From: JABMQB01 sp964575025
Lineage (GTDB): Bacteria > Bacteroidota > Bacteroidia > Bacteroidales > Prolixibacteraceae
Direction of reading: 5' to 3'
DNA length: 31,114 bases
NCBI GenBank assembly: GCA_964575025.1
Contig: CAZNPV010000044.1
Span: forward strand, 1-31,114
Position numbers and translations under genes: made by a program
Notes under the pieces: model-generated
The model's database searches: none
The model's input: only the letters and a program-made list of their open reading frames with translations
What the model was told of the DNA's origin: nothing
Shown: piece by piece, positions 1 to 8,498 of the stretch
Layout of the letters: every line of letters begins with the position of its first letter
Numbering within the stretch: the stretch's first letter is position 1

Positions 1-93
1 GCCAGAGAAGCGTTGAGAGGACCATTAATGAATACAGTCTTCAAAAAAAGGGCTAATATCTATCGGGAATACCTTAGAAATTTAACACTTTAA
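1..93 (+). CDS. C-terminal fragment of an unrecognised protein (partial)
   Basis: Frame 1 is open from the left edge to a TAA at 91-93 and gives 30 residues rich in Arg, Lys and Leu, ending in EYLRNLTL. The start lies outside the window. No domain can be recognised from so short a tail. The last 25 bases overlap a sequence repeated upstream of the porin gene near 11716-11751, so the reading frame may be fortuitous and the region may really be a leader. If real, it would be the last gene before the broken T9SS protein at 235-1008. Confidence 0.3.
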   Translation, partial: AREALRGPLMNTVFKKRANIYREYLRNLTL

Positions 94-103
94 TCATATG
101 AAA
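69..103 (+). repeat. leader-like repeat, copy 1
   Basis: These 35 bases match the reverse complement of 11716-11751 with one mismatch (G77) and one 1-nt gap. Both copies end in AATCATATGAAA, that is, in a potential start codon. In this copy the ATG (98-100) opens only a four-codon frame (M K R A stop), so any gene that this leader once served is gone. Confidence 0.6.
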
Positions 104-107
104 CGAG

Positions 108-162
108 CATGAACTTTTTTAATCAAAAGTTCGCCAAAGGCAATGATTAAAAGAAGTTCATG
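108..162. repeat. large imperfect inverted repeat (hairpin)
   Basis: The left arm 108-125 (CATGAACTTTTTTAATCA) pairs with the right arm 144-162 apart from one extra base, around an 18-nt loop. The hairpin begins 15 nt after the stop at 91-93. It is not followed by a T-run on the plus strand, so it is a poor intrinsic terminator. It could be an RNA stem in a 3-prime or 5-prime UTR, or a palindromic repeat unit. Confidence 0.6.
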
Positions 163-234
163 TGAGAGCGAAGCGGTTCCATACGTTCTCAAATTTAGAA
201 TTAAACTATGGGACTAATTATAAATTTTAAACGT

Positions 235-1008
235 ATGAAAACAATCTTTACCTTTTTTTAATTTATTACTCTTTCGGCTGGAATTTCTTCTGCAGTTGAT
301 CTTCCGCTTGATTTTGAATCAGGCTCATACACCTTTAACGATTTTGACGGTGGTGTAGTAACAATTATTGACAATCCCCAATCGTCAGGAATTAATACCA
401 GTACAAAAGTTGGCCAGATGGTTAAAAATGCCGGGCAATCATGGGGTGGAAGTTGGATAGGACTTGACAACCCAATCGATTTTTCTTCCGGAAAAATCTT
501 TAAAATGAAAGTATTCTCACCTCGTGTTGGAGCAAAAGTTCTGTTAAAAGTGGAAAATAACGATAACGGAAGTATTTTCTTTGAAAAAGAAGTGGAAACC
601 ACCGTTTCCAACGAATGGGAAGAACTCGAATTTGATTACAGCGGAATCAACGAAGCTGAATCATATCAGAAAATTGTCCTGATATTCGACAATGGAACCA
701 TGGGCGATGGATCGGAAAATTTTACCTATTTATTCGACGATATCATGCTAACCCAGGCATCTTCTGTTCTTCAAAATCACGCGAGTACTGTTAGTATTTA
801 CAGAAACAATGAAACGATTATGGTAAATACGGATGCTGACTTTTTAAATGGCTACATAACTGTATATTCCGTAAGCGGAAAATTGCTTCTGAATCAAAGA
901 ATTAACAGTAGCATGGAAAAACTTCGTTTAACGGAATCAGGAATTCTACTTGTCCGGGTTTCCAATGATGCAAACAACAGAACAGTATCAAAAAAGATCA
1001 TAAAGTAG
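235..1008 (+). pseudogene. secreted carbohydrate-binding-like T9SS protein, interrupted by a nonsense codon in the signal peptide
   Basis: Read from ATG 235, the frame gives MKTIFTFF, a TAA stop at 259-261, then FITLSAGISSA followed by mature-looking sequence, so start and body are in one frame with a single stop inside an otherwise perfect Sec signal peptide. The body (about residues 22-180) has the FESG...FDGG...GINTS...VGQMVKNAGQSWGGSW pattern of beta-sandwich modules found attached to Bacteroidota laminarinase-type glycoside hydrolases. The last 70 residues resemble a T9SS type A sorting tail (ITVYSVSGKLL, ending VSKKIIK). The first in-frame ATG after the stop is 418, which loses the signal peptide and the start of the sandwich domain. 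No enzyme domain is present. The sequence looks more AT-rich than the next operon. The TAA could be a true mutation (one base from TTA, Leu) or a sequencing error next to a T7 run; an indel is unlikely because the frame is preserved. Confidence 0.7.
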
Positions 1009-1028
1009 ACTGGATTCTTGCTTCAAAT

Positions 1029-1061
1029 AAAAAAGAGCTGTGTTTCTTACAGCTCTTTTTT
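1029..1061 (+). terminator. intrinsic terminator after the T9SS pseudogene
   Basis: The stem GAGCTGT (1035-1041) pairs perfectly with ACAGCTC (1049-1055) around a 7-nt loop, preceded by an A-run and followed by six Ts. It begins 21 nt after the TAG at 1006-1008. Because of the A/T flanks it could also act on the minus strand, but nothing on that strand ends here. Confidence 0.85.
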
Positions 1062-1221
1062 ATTTTAGGTCATTGTATCATAGAATCTGAGATTATCAAG
1101 ATATTTAAACAACCAGGCGCTGAAACAACTGCTCTTTTGAACATTTTTTTTGTTTTTCTGTTTTAACCTTTTTGTTGTTTCATAGTCAAAATAGGTTATA
1201 CAGAGATTAAATACTAAAACC

Positions 1222-2331
1222 GTGGCAAAGAAAAACATCTTCAGGCTTTCCATTACCATTGTGCTCGCAGTGGTTCTGGCAGGCATCATTTTTTATCCGA
1301 AATTAAAGCCGGCTCTCCATTCAAACAAGGGTTCCGTTCCTCCTGGAATGGGCGGAGGCAGCAGACAACCCCTGTATGCCAGTGGGTATGTATTGGTACC
1401 CACCCAGATGAGTGTGTTACTAAACTTAAACGGTTCGCTGCTTCCGGATGAAGAAGTAGATCTGGCTTTCGAAACATCAGGCAAAGTGGTAGGGATCTAT
1501 TTTGAAGAAGGCAGAAGAGTGAAAAAAGGCGCTTTGATGGCCAAAATAAACGATAGGCCTTTGCAGGCTCAATTGCTGAAGTTGCAGGCTCAAAAGAAAC
1601 TGGTGGAAGAACGGGAATTCAGGCAACGGCAGTTGCTCGACCGTGATGCCATCAGCCGCGAAAGTTACGACCAGGTAGCTACCGAACTGCAATCCATCGA
1701 AGCCGACATTATGCTTATTGAAGCCCGTATTGCTGAAACCGAGCTGCGCGCCCCGTTTGATGGAACCGTTGGGTTACGGATGATCTCGGAAGGCGCTTTT
1801 GCCACAACCCAGACCAACATCGTGCGCCTGGTAAAAACCAGCCCGCTGAAAATTGAATTTTCCATCCCTGAGCGGTATGCCGGAGAAATAGTCCCCGGAT
1901 TTCCCATCACTTTCAGTGTTGACGGATTCCCCAATCCTTTTGAAGCAAACGTATATGCCATCGATCCAATGATCGATATCAATATACGTACAATCGGTGT
2001 TCGTGCCTTGTATCCAAACACCAACAATGAGTTGAATCCCGGAAGGTCTGTCAGTATAACAGCCCAGCTTTCGCAAATTGAAAATGCCGTGTCTATACCC
2101 ACCGAAGCATTGATTGCCGAAATGGAGGGCGAAAAAGTGTATATCTATAAAAATGGAAAAGCCAAAGAAGTTAAGGTTTCCACAGGCTTACGCACCGAAT
2201 CGCACATTCAGATTCGCAGTGGTCTTCATTTTGGGGATACCCTGTTAACCACCGCCATTCTGCAACTCCGGGAAGGATTGCCTGTGCACCTCGACACGTT
2301 AGTTACGAACCAATCTATTGCCAATCCATAA
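1222..2331 (+). CDS. RND efflux periplasmic adaptor (membrane-fusion protein)
   Basis: This 369-residue protein is the adaptor that joins the inner-membrane RND pump to the outer-membrane channel. It starts with GTG; the start is supported because it gives a basic N-terminus followed by one hydrophobic anchor (residues about 8-28), and there is no lipobox. Order of parts: half-lipoyl domain with VVGIYFEEGRRVKKG (about 90-104), a coiled-coil hairpin rich in Gln/Glu/Lys (about 110-165), the second half-lipoyl motif ELRAPFDGTVG (about 174-184), a beta-barrel, and a membrane-proximal domain ending near residue 360. It is the first gene of the operon; the pump ATG follows its stop by one base. The substrate cannot be read from sequence. 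The family is HlyD/AcrA/MdtA-like. Confidence 0.93.
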   Translation: MAKKNIFRLSITIVLAVVLAGIIFYPKLKPALHSNKGSVPPGMGGGSRQPLYASGYVLVPTQMSVLLNLNGSLLPDEEVDLAFETSGKVVGIYFEEGRRVKKGALMAKINDRPLQAQLLKLQAQKKLVEEREFRQRQLLDRDAISRESYDQVATELQSIEADIMLIEARIAETELRAPFDGTVGLRMISEGAFATTQTNIVRLVKTSPLKIEFSIPERYAGEIVPGFPITFSVDGFPNPFEANVYAIDPMIDINIRTIGVRALYPNTNNELNPGRSVSITAQLSQIENAVSIPTEALIAEMEGEKVYIYKNGKAKEVKVSTGLRTESHIQIRSGLHFGDTLLTTAILQLREGLPVHLDTLVTNQSIANP

Positions 2332-2332
2332 C

Positions 2333-5300
2333 ATGAGTCTTTCATCTCTCAGCATAAAAAGGCCGGTACTGGCCACCGTATTCTCTCTGATCATTTTGCT
2401 GTTTGGAGGAATCGGCATGACCTTCCTGGGGGTCCGGGAATTTCCCAGTGTGGATCCGCCCATTATTTCGGTAAGCACCTCCTATCCGGGAGCCAACTCC
2501 GATGTTATTGAGTCGCAAATTACCGAACCCCTGGAACAGTCCATTAACGGGATCCCGGGCATCCGCACCCTGACCAGCTCCAGCAGCCAGGGACGAAGCC
2601 GCATTTCGGTAGAATTCGAACTGTCGGTTGATCTGGAAACAGCCGCCAACGATGTACGCGATAAAGTATCGCAGGCCCAGCGTTTCCTTCCGCGCGACTG
2701 CGATCCTCCCACGGTTTCCAAAGCCGATGCCGACGCCCAGCCGATCATGATGGTGGCTGTGAAAAGCCCGAAACGTTCTTTGCTGGAACTTTCGGAAATT
2801 GCGGAACTTACATTCAAGGAACAATTGCAAACCATCTCAGGGGTAAGCTCTGTAAGCATCTGGGGTGAGAAACGTTATGCCATGCGCATCTGGCTCGATC
2901 CGGCCAAGCTGGCCGGGTACCAGATGACCCCCCTCGATGTACGAAATGCCATCATGCGTGAAAATATCGAACTGCCGGCAGGAAGCATCGAAGGAAACAC
3001 TACCGAACTCACCATCCGCACCCTGGGATTGATGACCACCCCGGAAGAATTTAACAGTCTCATCCTGAAACAACAGGGCGACCAGCTTATCCGGGTTCGC
3101 GATATCGGACGCGCCGAACTAAGCCCCGAAGACCTGCGCGGCATCATGAAAATGAACGGCATCCCCATGGTGGCAACCGTCATCGTCCCTCAACCGGGCG
3201 CCAACCATATCGACATTGTGGACGACGTTTACGAACGCCTGGAATTTATTAAAAAAGACCTCCCGGAAGATGTGGATTATGAAGTGGGCTTTGACAACAC
3301 CAAATACATCCGGTCATCCATCAAAGAGGTAAAGACCACCATTTATCTTGCTTTTTTTCTGGTCGTGGTCATCATCTTTCTGTTCCTGCGTGACTGGCGC
3401 ACCACCCTCATTCCAATGCTGGTCATTCCCATAGCCCTGATCGGTTCCTTTTTTATCATGTACCTGGCAGGATTTACCATCAACGTCCTGACTCTACTGG
3501 CCATTGTACTTTCCATCGGTCTGGTGGTGGATGATGCCATTGTGATGATGGAAAACATCTATGTAAAAATTGAACGGGGCATGACCCCCAGGCAGGCTGG
3601 TCTTGCCGGTGCCAACGAAATTTTCTTTGCCATTATAGCCACCACCATTACCCTGGTAGCAGTGTTCATACCCATTGTTTTTCTGGAGGGAATGACCGGC
3701 AGACTATTCCGGGAATTCAGCATTGTCATTGCCGGAGCTGTAGCTATTTCCTCTTTTGTGGCGCTGACATTTACTCCCATGCTCTCTACCAAACTGCTTA
3801 AAACAAGACACAAACACAACCGGTTTTACAACTGGTCAGAAAAGTATTTTGTCAGACTTAATCAGGTGTACCAGCGCTCCCTGGAGAAATTTCTGAAACA
3901 TAAATATGTTCCTCTCCTGATCCTTCTGGGTGCGGGAGTATTGATTGTTGTGCTGTGGAAAATCATTCCGGCAGAAATGGCCCCTATGGAAGACCGGTCG
4001 CAATTTAATGTGAACATTACCTCTCCTGAAGGAGCCACTTATGAATTCAATTACGAATATGTGGAAGACATTGGTGCTCTGGTCGAAGAGATGGTTCCGG
4101 AGGCAGAAAAAACCACCAACATGGTTCGGGGAAGCTTTGCTTTTGTGCGGACGGTATTGGTAGATCCTTCAGAACGGGAACGGTCGCAACAGGAAATTGT
4201 GAGTGAACTCACCAATGAGCTGCGCAAAAAAACCAAAGCCCGGGCCAGTGTTGTCCAGCAATCGACCTTTGGAGGCAGGCGCGCCCGCCCGCCCATTCAG
4301 TATGTACTTCAGGCACCAACGATCGACAGACTCCGGGAAATTCTGCCTGAATTCATGAATGAGGTGAACAACAATCCCATCTTTATTATGCCCGATGTAA
4401 ACCTCAAATTTACCAAACCGGAACTTCAGATTGAAATTAACCGCGACAAGGCCAACCTGCTGGGAATTTCCACCCAAAACATCGGACAAACCCTGCAGCT
4501 TGCACTCAGCGGACAACGATTCGGCTATTTTATCATGAACGGGAAACAATATCAGATACTGGGTGAATTGCACCGGCAAGACCGAAATAAACCGCTCGAC
4601 CTGAAGTCCCTGTATGTACGAAACGACCGGGGTCAAATGGTTCAGCTCGACAATTTTGTCACCCTTAAAGAAACAACCGCACCCCCCCAACTGTACCGCT
4701 ACAACCGCTTTGTATCGGCCACGATCTCTGCAAACCTGGCTGATGGCCATACCATCAGTGAGGGAATCGAGGAGATGGATAAAATTGTCAATAAAGTGCT
4801 TGATGATACCTTCCGCACAGCTCTCGACGGCGACTCCAAAGACTTTATGGAAAGCTCCTCGAGTCTGATGTTTGCCTTTGTACTGGCTATTATTCTTATT
4901 TTCCTGGTCCTCTCAGCCCAGTTTGAAAGCTTCAAGGATCCCATTATCGTAATGATGACCGTTCCCCTGGCCCTTACCGGAGCCCTGTTTTTCATGTGGT
5001 ATTTTAACATTACCATGAACATTTTCAGCCAGATTGGGATCATCATGCTTATAGGACTTGTTTCCAAAAATGGCATTCTGATTGTCGAATTTGCCAACCA
5101 GCGGAAAAGTGCCGGTATGAAAAAGTTCGAAGCGATTAAATATGCCTCGGCAGCACGGTTCCGGCCTATTCTCATGACGAGCCTGTCAACGATTCTGGGT
5201 ATTTTGCCTCTGGCCCTGGGGCTGGGTGATGGCGCCCAGAGCCGTGTAGCCATGGGTACTGCCGTAATCGGAGGCCTTTTGATTGCTACCCTGCTTACCC

Positions 5301-5392
5301 TCTACGTGGTGCCTGGTATTTACCTGTTAATTTCTAGCGAACAAAAAAATGAAAAGGAAGATGCAGAAAACAAAATGGTTAAACCTTCTTAA
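2333..5392 (+). CDS. RND multidrug-type efflux permease (HAE1/AcrB-MdtB family)
   Basis: The 1019-residue inner-membrane proton-driven pump starts at ATG 2333 (MSLSSLSIKRPVLATV), one base after the adaptor stop; an upstream TTG at 2318 only adds five residues. The architecture is the usual duplicated one: TM1, a large periplasmic porter loop, TM2-6, TM7, a second porter loop, TM8-12. The proton-relay residues are visible: Asp400-Asp401 in GLVVDDAIVMMEN and Lys912 in LVSKNGILIVEFAN, equivalent to AcrB D407/D408/K940. Length and motifs fit the hydrophobe/amphiphile (HAE1) branch rather than the metal (CzcA) branch, but the drug, bile salt or lipid substrate is unknown. The 3-prime end overlaps the TolC gene by 44 bp. 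Confidence 0.95.
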   Translation: MSLSSLSIKRPVLATVFSLIILLFGGIGMTFLGVREFPSVDPPIISVSTSYPGANSDVIESQITEPLEQSINGIPGIRTLTSSSSQGRSRISVEFELSVDLETAANDVRDKVSQAQRFLPRDCDPPTVSKADADAQPIMMVAVKSPKRSLLELSEIAELTFKEQLQTISGVSSVSIWGEKRYAMRIWLDPAKLAGYQMTPLDVRNAIMRENIELPAGSIEGNTTELTIRTLGLMTTPEEFNSLILKQQGDQLIRVRDIGRAELSPEDLRGIMKMNGIPMVATVIVPQPGANHIDIVDDVYERLEFIKKDLPEDVDYEVGFDNTKYIRSSIKEVKTTIYLAFFLVVVIIFLFLRDWRTTLIPMLVIPIALIGSFFIMYLAGFTINVLTLLAIVLSIGLVVDDAIVMMENIYVKIERGMTPRQAGLAGANEIFFAIIATTITLVAVFIPIVFLEGMTGRLFREFSIVIAGAVAISSFVALTFTPMLSTKLLKTRHKHNRFYNWSEKYFVRLNQVYQRSLEKFLKHKYVPLLILLGAGVLIVVLWKIIPAEMAPMEDRSQFNVNITSPEGATYEFNYEYVEDIGALVEEMVPEAEKTTNMVRGSFAFVRTVLVDPSERERSQQEIVSELTNELRKKTKARASVVQQSTFGGRRARPPIQYVLQAPTIDRLREILPEFMNEVNNNPIFIMPDVNLKFTKPELQIEINRDKANLLGISTQNIGQTLQLALSGQRFGYFIMNGKQYQILGELHRQDRNKPLDLKSLYVRNDRGQMVQLDNFVTLKETTAPPQLYRYNRFVSATISANLADGHTISEGIEEMDKIVNKVLDDTFRTALDGDSKDFMESSSSLMFAFVLAIILIFLVLSAQFESFKDPIIVMMTVPLALTGALFFMWYFNITMNIFSQIGIIMLIGLVSKNGILIVEFANQRKSAGMKKFEAIKYASAARFRPILMTSLSTILGILPLALGLGDGAQSRVAMGTAVIGGLLIATLLTLYVVPGIYLLISSEQKNEKEDAENKMVKPS

Positions 5393-6734
5393 TATAAAAC
5401 TTCACCTGATTGTTGTTCCGGTATTTTTGCTTGGTACCATGGTTACAGAAGGTCAGGAGGTCTATGATCTGAGCCGGTGCGTGCTCACCGGTCTCGCACA
5501 GAATTTTTCTGTGCAGGTAGTCCGCAATCAGGAAGAGATTGCCGCCAACAACGTTACCCGGGGCAATGCCGGATTCCTGCCCTCAGTAACCACGACCAAC
5601 AGGCTGGGTGGAAATATTTCTTCCACGACACAAAATATGACTGATGGCTCCCGGAAGCAATCGAAAAGCGTTCACAACACCACAGGATCTGCAGCACTTA
5701 ATCTCAGCATGACCCTCTTCAACGGCTTCAATGTGCAAACCTCCTGGAAAAAACTGCAGGAACTGAAACAAATGGGCGAGTTGAACACCCAAATGGCCAT
5801 GGAAAACCTGATGGCTCAAATTATTGCCGAGTATTATTACTACATTCAGCAACTGAATTACCAGCATAACATGGAGTATGCTGTCTCCCTTTCACGGGAA
5901 CGGGTACGTATTGACGAAGACCGTTACCTGCTGGGAGCATCCTCAAAACTGGAGCTCCTGCAGTCTATTGTTTACCTGAATGCCGACAGTTCACGCCTGG
6001 CACGACAAAACGAAGCCATCCTCGAATCGGAAATACGGCTGAAAAAACTTATGTCTCTGGAAAATCTGGAGGAGAAAATACGGCTGAAAGATACATCCAT
6101 CGTTTTCAATCCTGACTTGCAATACCAGGAGCTGATGCATTCAACACTTACCTTTAATACCGGTTTGCAGATAACCAAAAAGAATCAAATCGTATCCGAA
6201 CTCGACTACCGGATTATTTCTTCGCGTTCCTATCCCTATTTGAATCTTTCATCGGGTTACAATTACTCGTATCGCGGGTACAGCACCGGGACCATTAGCG
6301 ACTATGGCGAACTGGCCCTGAGCAATCAGCAGATCGGAACCTTTACCTATGGAATTACCCTGGGCCTGGATATTTTTGACGGCTTTAACCGCCGGCGCGA
6401 AAAAACAAATGCCCGCATCAATATCGAAAACCGGATGGTTGAATATCAGGAAATTGAACAGGAAATCAAAGCCGAACTGCTTACCATATATTATGCGTAC
6501 GAAAACAACCTGAAACTGGTAAAAATGGAAGAAGAAAACCTGGAAGTAGCACGCGAAAACCTGGAAATAGCCATGGAACGGTACCGGTTGGGCGCCCTGT
6601 CAGGAATTGAACTGCGCGAAGTGCAAAAAAGCCTCCTCGATGCCGAAGAACGGCTCATATCGGTAAAATACCAAACCAAACTGGCCGAAATTTCCCTGCT
6701 CCAGATAGCAGGCAGAATAATGGATTACGTCTAG
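5349..6734 (+). CDS. TolC-family outer-membrane efflux channel
   Basis: The 461-residue product has a signal peptide (basic start, hydrophobic stretch about 15-30, likely cleavage near EGQ/EVYDL) followed by two outer-membrane-efflux-protein repeats. Each is largely alpha-helical with a short beta segment; the second ends with the conserved pattern RYRLGALSGIELREVQKSLL. It forms the trimeric duct that completes the tripartite pump encoded by the two genes upstream. The start lies inside the pump gene, so translation is probably coupled; ATG 5361 is an alternative start. The gene ends 62 bp from the convergent pstB gene, and no good terminator is visible between them. Confidence 0.93.
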   Translation: MKRKMQKTKWLNLLNIKLHLIVVPVFLLGTMVTEGQEVYDLSRCVLTGLAQNFSVQVVRNQEEIAANNVTRGNAGFLPSVTTTNRLGGNISSTTQNMTDGSRKQSKSVHNTTGSAALNLSMTLFNGFNVQTSWKKLQELKQMGELNTQMAMENLMAQIIAEYYYYIQQLNYQHNMEYAVSLSRERVRIDEDRYLLGASSKLELLQSIVYLNADSSRLARQNEAILESEIRLKKLMSLENLEEKIRLKDTSIVFNPDLQYQELMHSTLTFNTGLQITKKNQIVSELDYRIISSRSYPYLNLSSGYNYSYRGYSTGTISDYGELALSNQQIGTFTYGITLGLDIFDGFNRRREKTNARINIENRMVEYQEIEQEIKAELLTIYYAYENNLKLVKMEEENLEVARENLEIAMERYRLGALSGIELREVQKSLLDAEERLISVKYQTKLAEISLLQIAGRIMDYV

Positions 6735-6796
6735 TATCGTCCATTGTATAACGAACACATAAGGTACATCGGAATGTTTATATAAGTATCAGGCTG

Positions 6797-7627
6797 TTAG
6801 TTTCCTTCGACCAGGTATTTTTTCAATATGCCGGATTGAGGATTTTTCAGAATAACCTCCGGATGACCCTGCTCAATTATTTCACCGTAATACATAAATA
6901 CCACATGGTCAGCGAGCCGGACAGCCTGACGCAAAACATGGGTAACCAGAATGATCGTATAATGTTCTTTTAATTCCTTAAAGAGGTTTTCGATAATTTT
7001 TGTGGATATCGGATCCAATGCTGAAGTCGGTTCATCGGCCAGGATAATGGTCGGTTTAACAGCCAGTCCACGGGCCAGGCAGAGGCGTTGTTGCTGCCCG
7101 ATAGACAGACTGGTGGCAGGCTGATGAAGCCGGTCTTTCACCTCTTCCCAAAGCCCGGTTTTCTTCAAATTGCCCTCCACACTGAAATCTACAAGGTTCT
7201 TGTTGCGTATTCCTTTCAGTTTTAAGCCGTAGGCTACATTCTTATAAATCGATACAGGCAACGGAAAGGGATGTTGTGACAACAAACCCATTTTTTGCCG
7301 CATGGCAGGCAGATTGTGTGTTGCTTTCCGGATATCCTCCCCATCAATCAGAATCCGGCCTGTAACTTTCAGCTCTTTATAAAGATCTGTCAGACGGTTC
7401 AGACTTTTGAGCAGCGTAGTTTTTCCACATCCCGAAGGGCCTAATAAAACAACAATCTTATTGCGTGGGATCTGCAGGTCAATATTTTTCAGGATAACAT
7501 TGTTATGCGAAGCAACCGTCAGTTCCTGAATTTCGACAACCGGAGCCAGGTGTATTTTTGCTTTCTTATCGTTGAATGTCCCGATCTCCGGGGATAAGGT
7601 TTTATTTAGCGCCTGAAATGACAACAT
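6797..7627 (-). CDS. pstB: phosphate ABC transporter ATP-binding protein PstB
   Basis: This 276-residue cytoplasmic ATPase energises phosphate import through PstC/PstA. Visible motifs are Walker A GPSGCGKT (63-70), Q-loop LLSQHPFPLP (about 115-124), signature LSIGQQQR (174-181), Walker B ILADEP (195-200) and the switch His230 in LVTH. The signature has Ile where LSGGQ has the first Gly. The N-terminus carries about 25 more residues than a typical PstB. ATG 7627 is preceded by AGGGAGGA, an uncommon Shine-Dalgarno-like sequence for this phylum. It is the last gene of the run; a phoU gene, often next, is absent, because the convergent efflux operon follows. Confidence 0.95.
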   Translation of the reverse strand: MLSFQALNKTLSPEIGTFNDKKAKIHLAPVVEIQELTVASHNNVILKNIDLQIPRNKIVVLLGPSGCGKTTLLKSLNRLTDLYKELKVTGRILIDGEDIRKATHNLPAMRQKMGLLSQHPFPLPVSIYKNVAYGLKLKGIRNKNLVDFSVEGNLKKTGLWEEVKDRLHQPATSLSIGQQQRLCLARGLAVKPTIILADEPTSALDPISTKIIENLFKELKEHYTIILVTHVLRQAVRLADHVVFMYYGEIIEQGHPEVILKNPQSGILKKYLVEGN

Positions 7628-7633
7628 GCTTTT

Positions 7634-7641
7634 TCCTCCCT
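7634..7641 (-). promoter_or_regulatory. Shine-Dalgarno-like ribosome binding site of pstB
   Basis: On the minus strand AGGGAGGA stands 6 nt before the pstB ATG (7627). Most genes of this window have AT-rich upstream sequence with no such motif, so this one is unusual. Confidence 0.5.
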
Positions 7642-7643
7642 GA

Positions 7644-8498
7644 TTATTTAATGATATTTTTCGAGTACCTCCTTGAAAGGAGGCGTGCTGAGATGCTGAT
7701 TATTAATATAAAAAAAGTAAGAACAACGGCTGCTGCGTAGGCTCTTTGCCGGACTTCCTCGATCGGGGAGGTTAACTGAAAGAATATCGCCAGGGGTAGT
7801 GTAGCCACAGGCTCGTCCAGGGTAACCGGGATATTATCGGTATAACCTGCTGTAAAAAGGACCGAAGCTGCGTCGCCAATGCCGCGGCCGAAGGCCAGCA
7901 ATAACGCGGTTACAAATCCTGCAAAACCCTGTCTGAATATAACCTTCAATGCGGTTTCTGTTTTTGTGGAACCCAGTGAAAAAGAGGCTTCCTGTAATTC
8001 TACAGGAATGGTTTTTAAAACCTCATCGAAAGCCCTTACAAGAATGGGCGTGATCAGAAAGGCAACCGTTATGATTCCTGCCAACAGGGATGCACTCAAT
8101 CCCAGAAATACCATCACTGCAAATCCAAAAGCCCCGTAAACAATAGAAGGAATACCCCAGAGGGCATCCAGAAAGTAACGGATGGTATTCTGCGTTCGTT
8201 TCAACCGGATCAGCTGGACATTGATGAACAGGGCTGCCGGAAGGCCTATGATGACAGCAAGGATCGTTGCTCCCACCGATAAATAAAGCGACCCCACAAT
8301 GGCGTTCAGGATCCCTCCTTCTCCTCCAAAATAATAGCCTCCTTCAGGCAACCGGGTGATGGTATCCCACGTAAGGGAAGAAAATCCTTTTTCAAAAATT
8401 ACATACAGGATAAACAACAAAATAAGAATCACTGAGTAGGCTGCCAGAAATGAAATGGCCTTAAAAAAAGATTGTTCTATTAATTTCCACCGGTTCAT
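7644..8498 (-). CDS. pstA: phosphate ABC transporter permease PstA
   Basis: This 284-residue inner-membrane permease has six hydrophobic segments and the binding-protein-dependent transport signature region around EASFSLGSTKTETALKVIFRQGFAG, the EAA loop that contacts PstB. The motif PEGGYYFGGEGGI near the start of the periplasmic loop is typical of PstA. Its ATG overlaps the pstC stop (ATGA at 8495-8498), so the two permease halves are translationally coupled; pstB follows after 16 nt. Confidence 0.95.
   Translation of the reverse strand: MNRWKLIEQSFFKAISFLAAYSVILILLFILYVIFEKGFSSLTWDTITRLPEGGYYFGGEGGILNAIVGSLYLSVGATILAVIIGLPAALFINVQLIRLKRTQNTIRYFLDALWGIPSIVYGAFGFAVMVFLGLSASLLAGIITVAFLITPILVRAFDEVLKTIPVELQEASFSLGSTKTETALKVIFRQGFAGFVTALLLAFGRGIGDAASVLFTAGYTDNIPVTLDEPVATLPLAIFFQLTSPIEEVRQRAYAAAVVLTFFILIISISARLLSRRYSKNIIK

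Noticed and set aside
1065..1289. 74-codon minus-strand frame before the efflux adaptor
   Set aside because: Much of it is the shadow of the adaptor start; the rest is AT-rich intergenic DNA with no motif.
2318..2332. TTG start for the RND pump at 2318
   Set aside because: It overlaps the adaptor gene and adds five residues absent from the family; ATG 2333 begins the conserved MSLSSLSIKRPV N-terminus.
4169..4750. Long minus-strand frames inside the RND pump, tricorn and GH2 genes
   Set aside because: They are antisense shadows of well-supported genes with no motif of their own.
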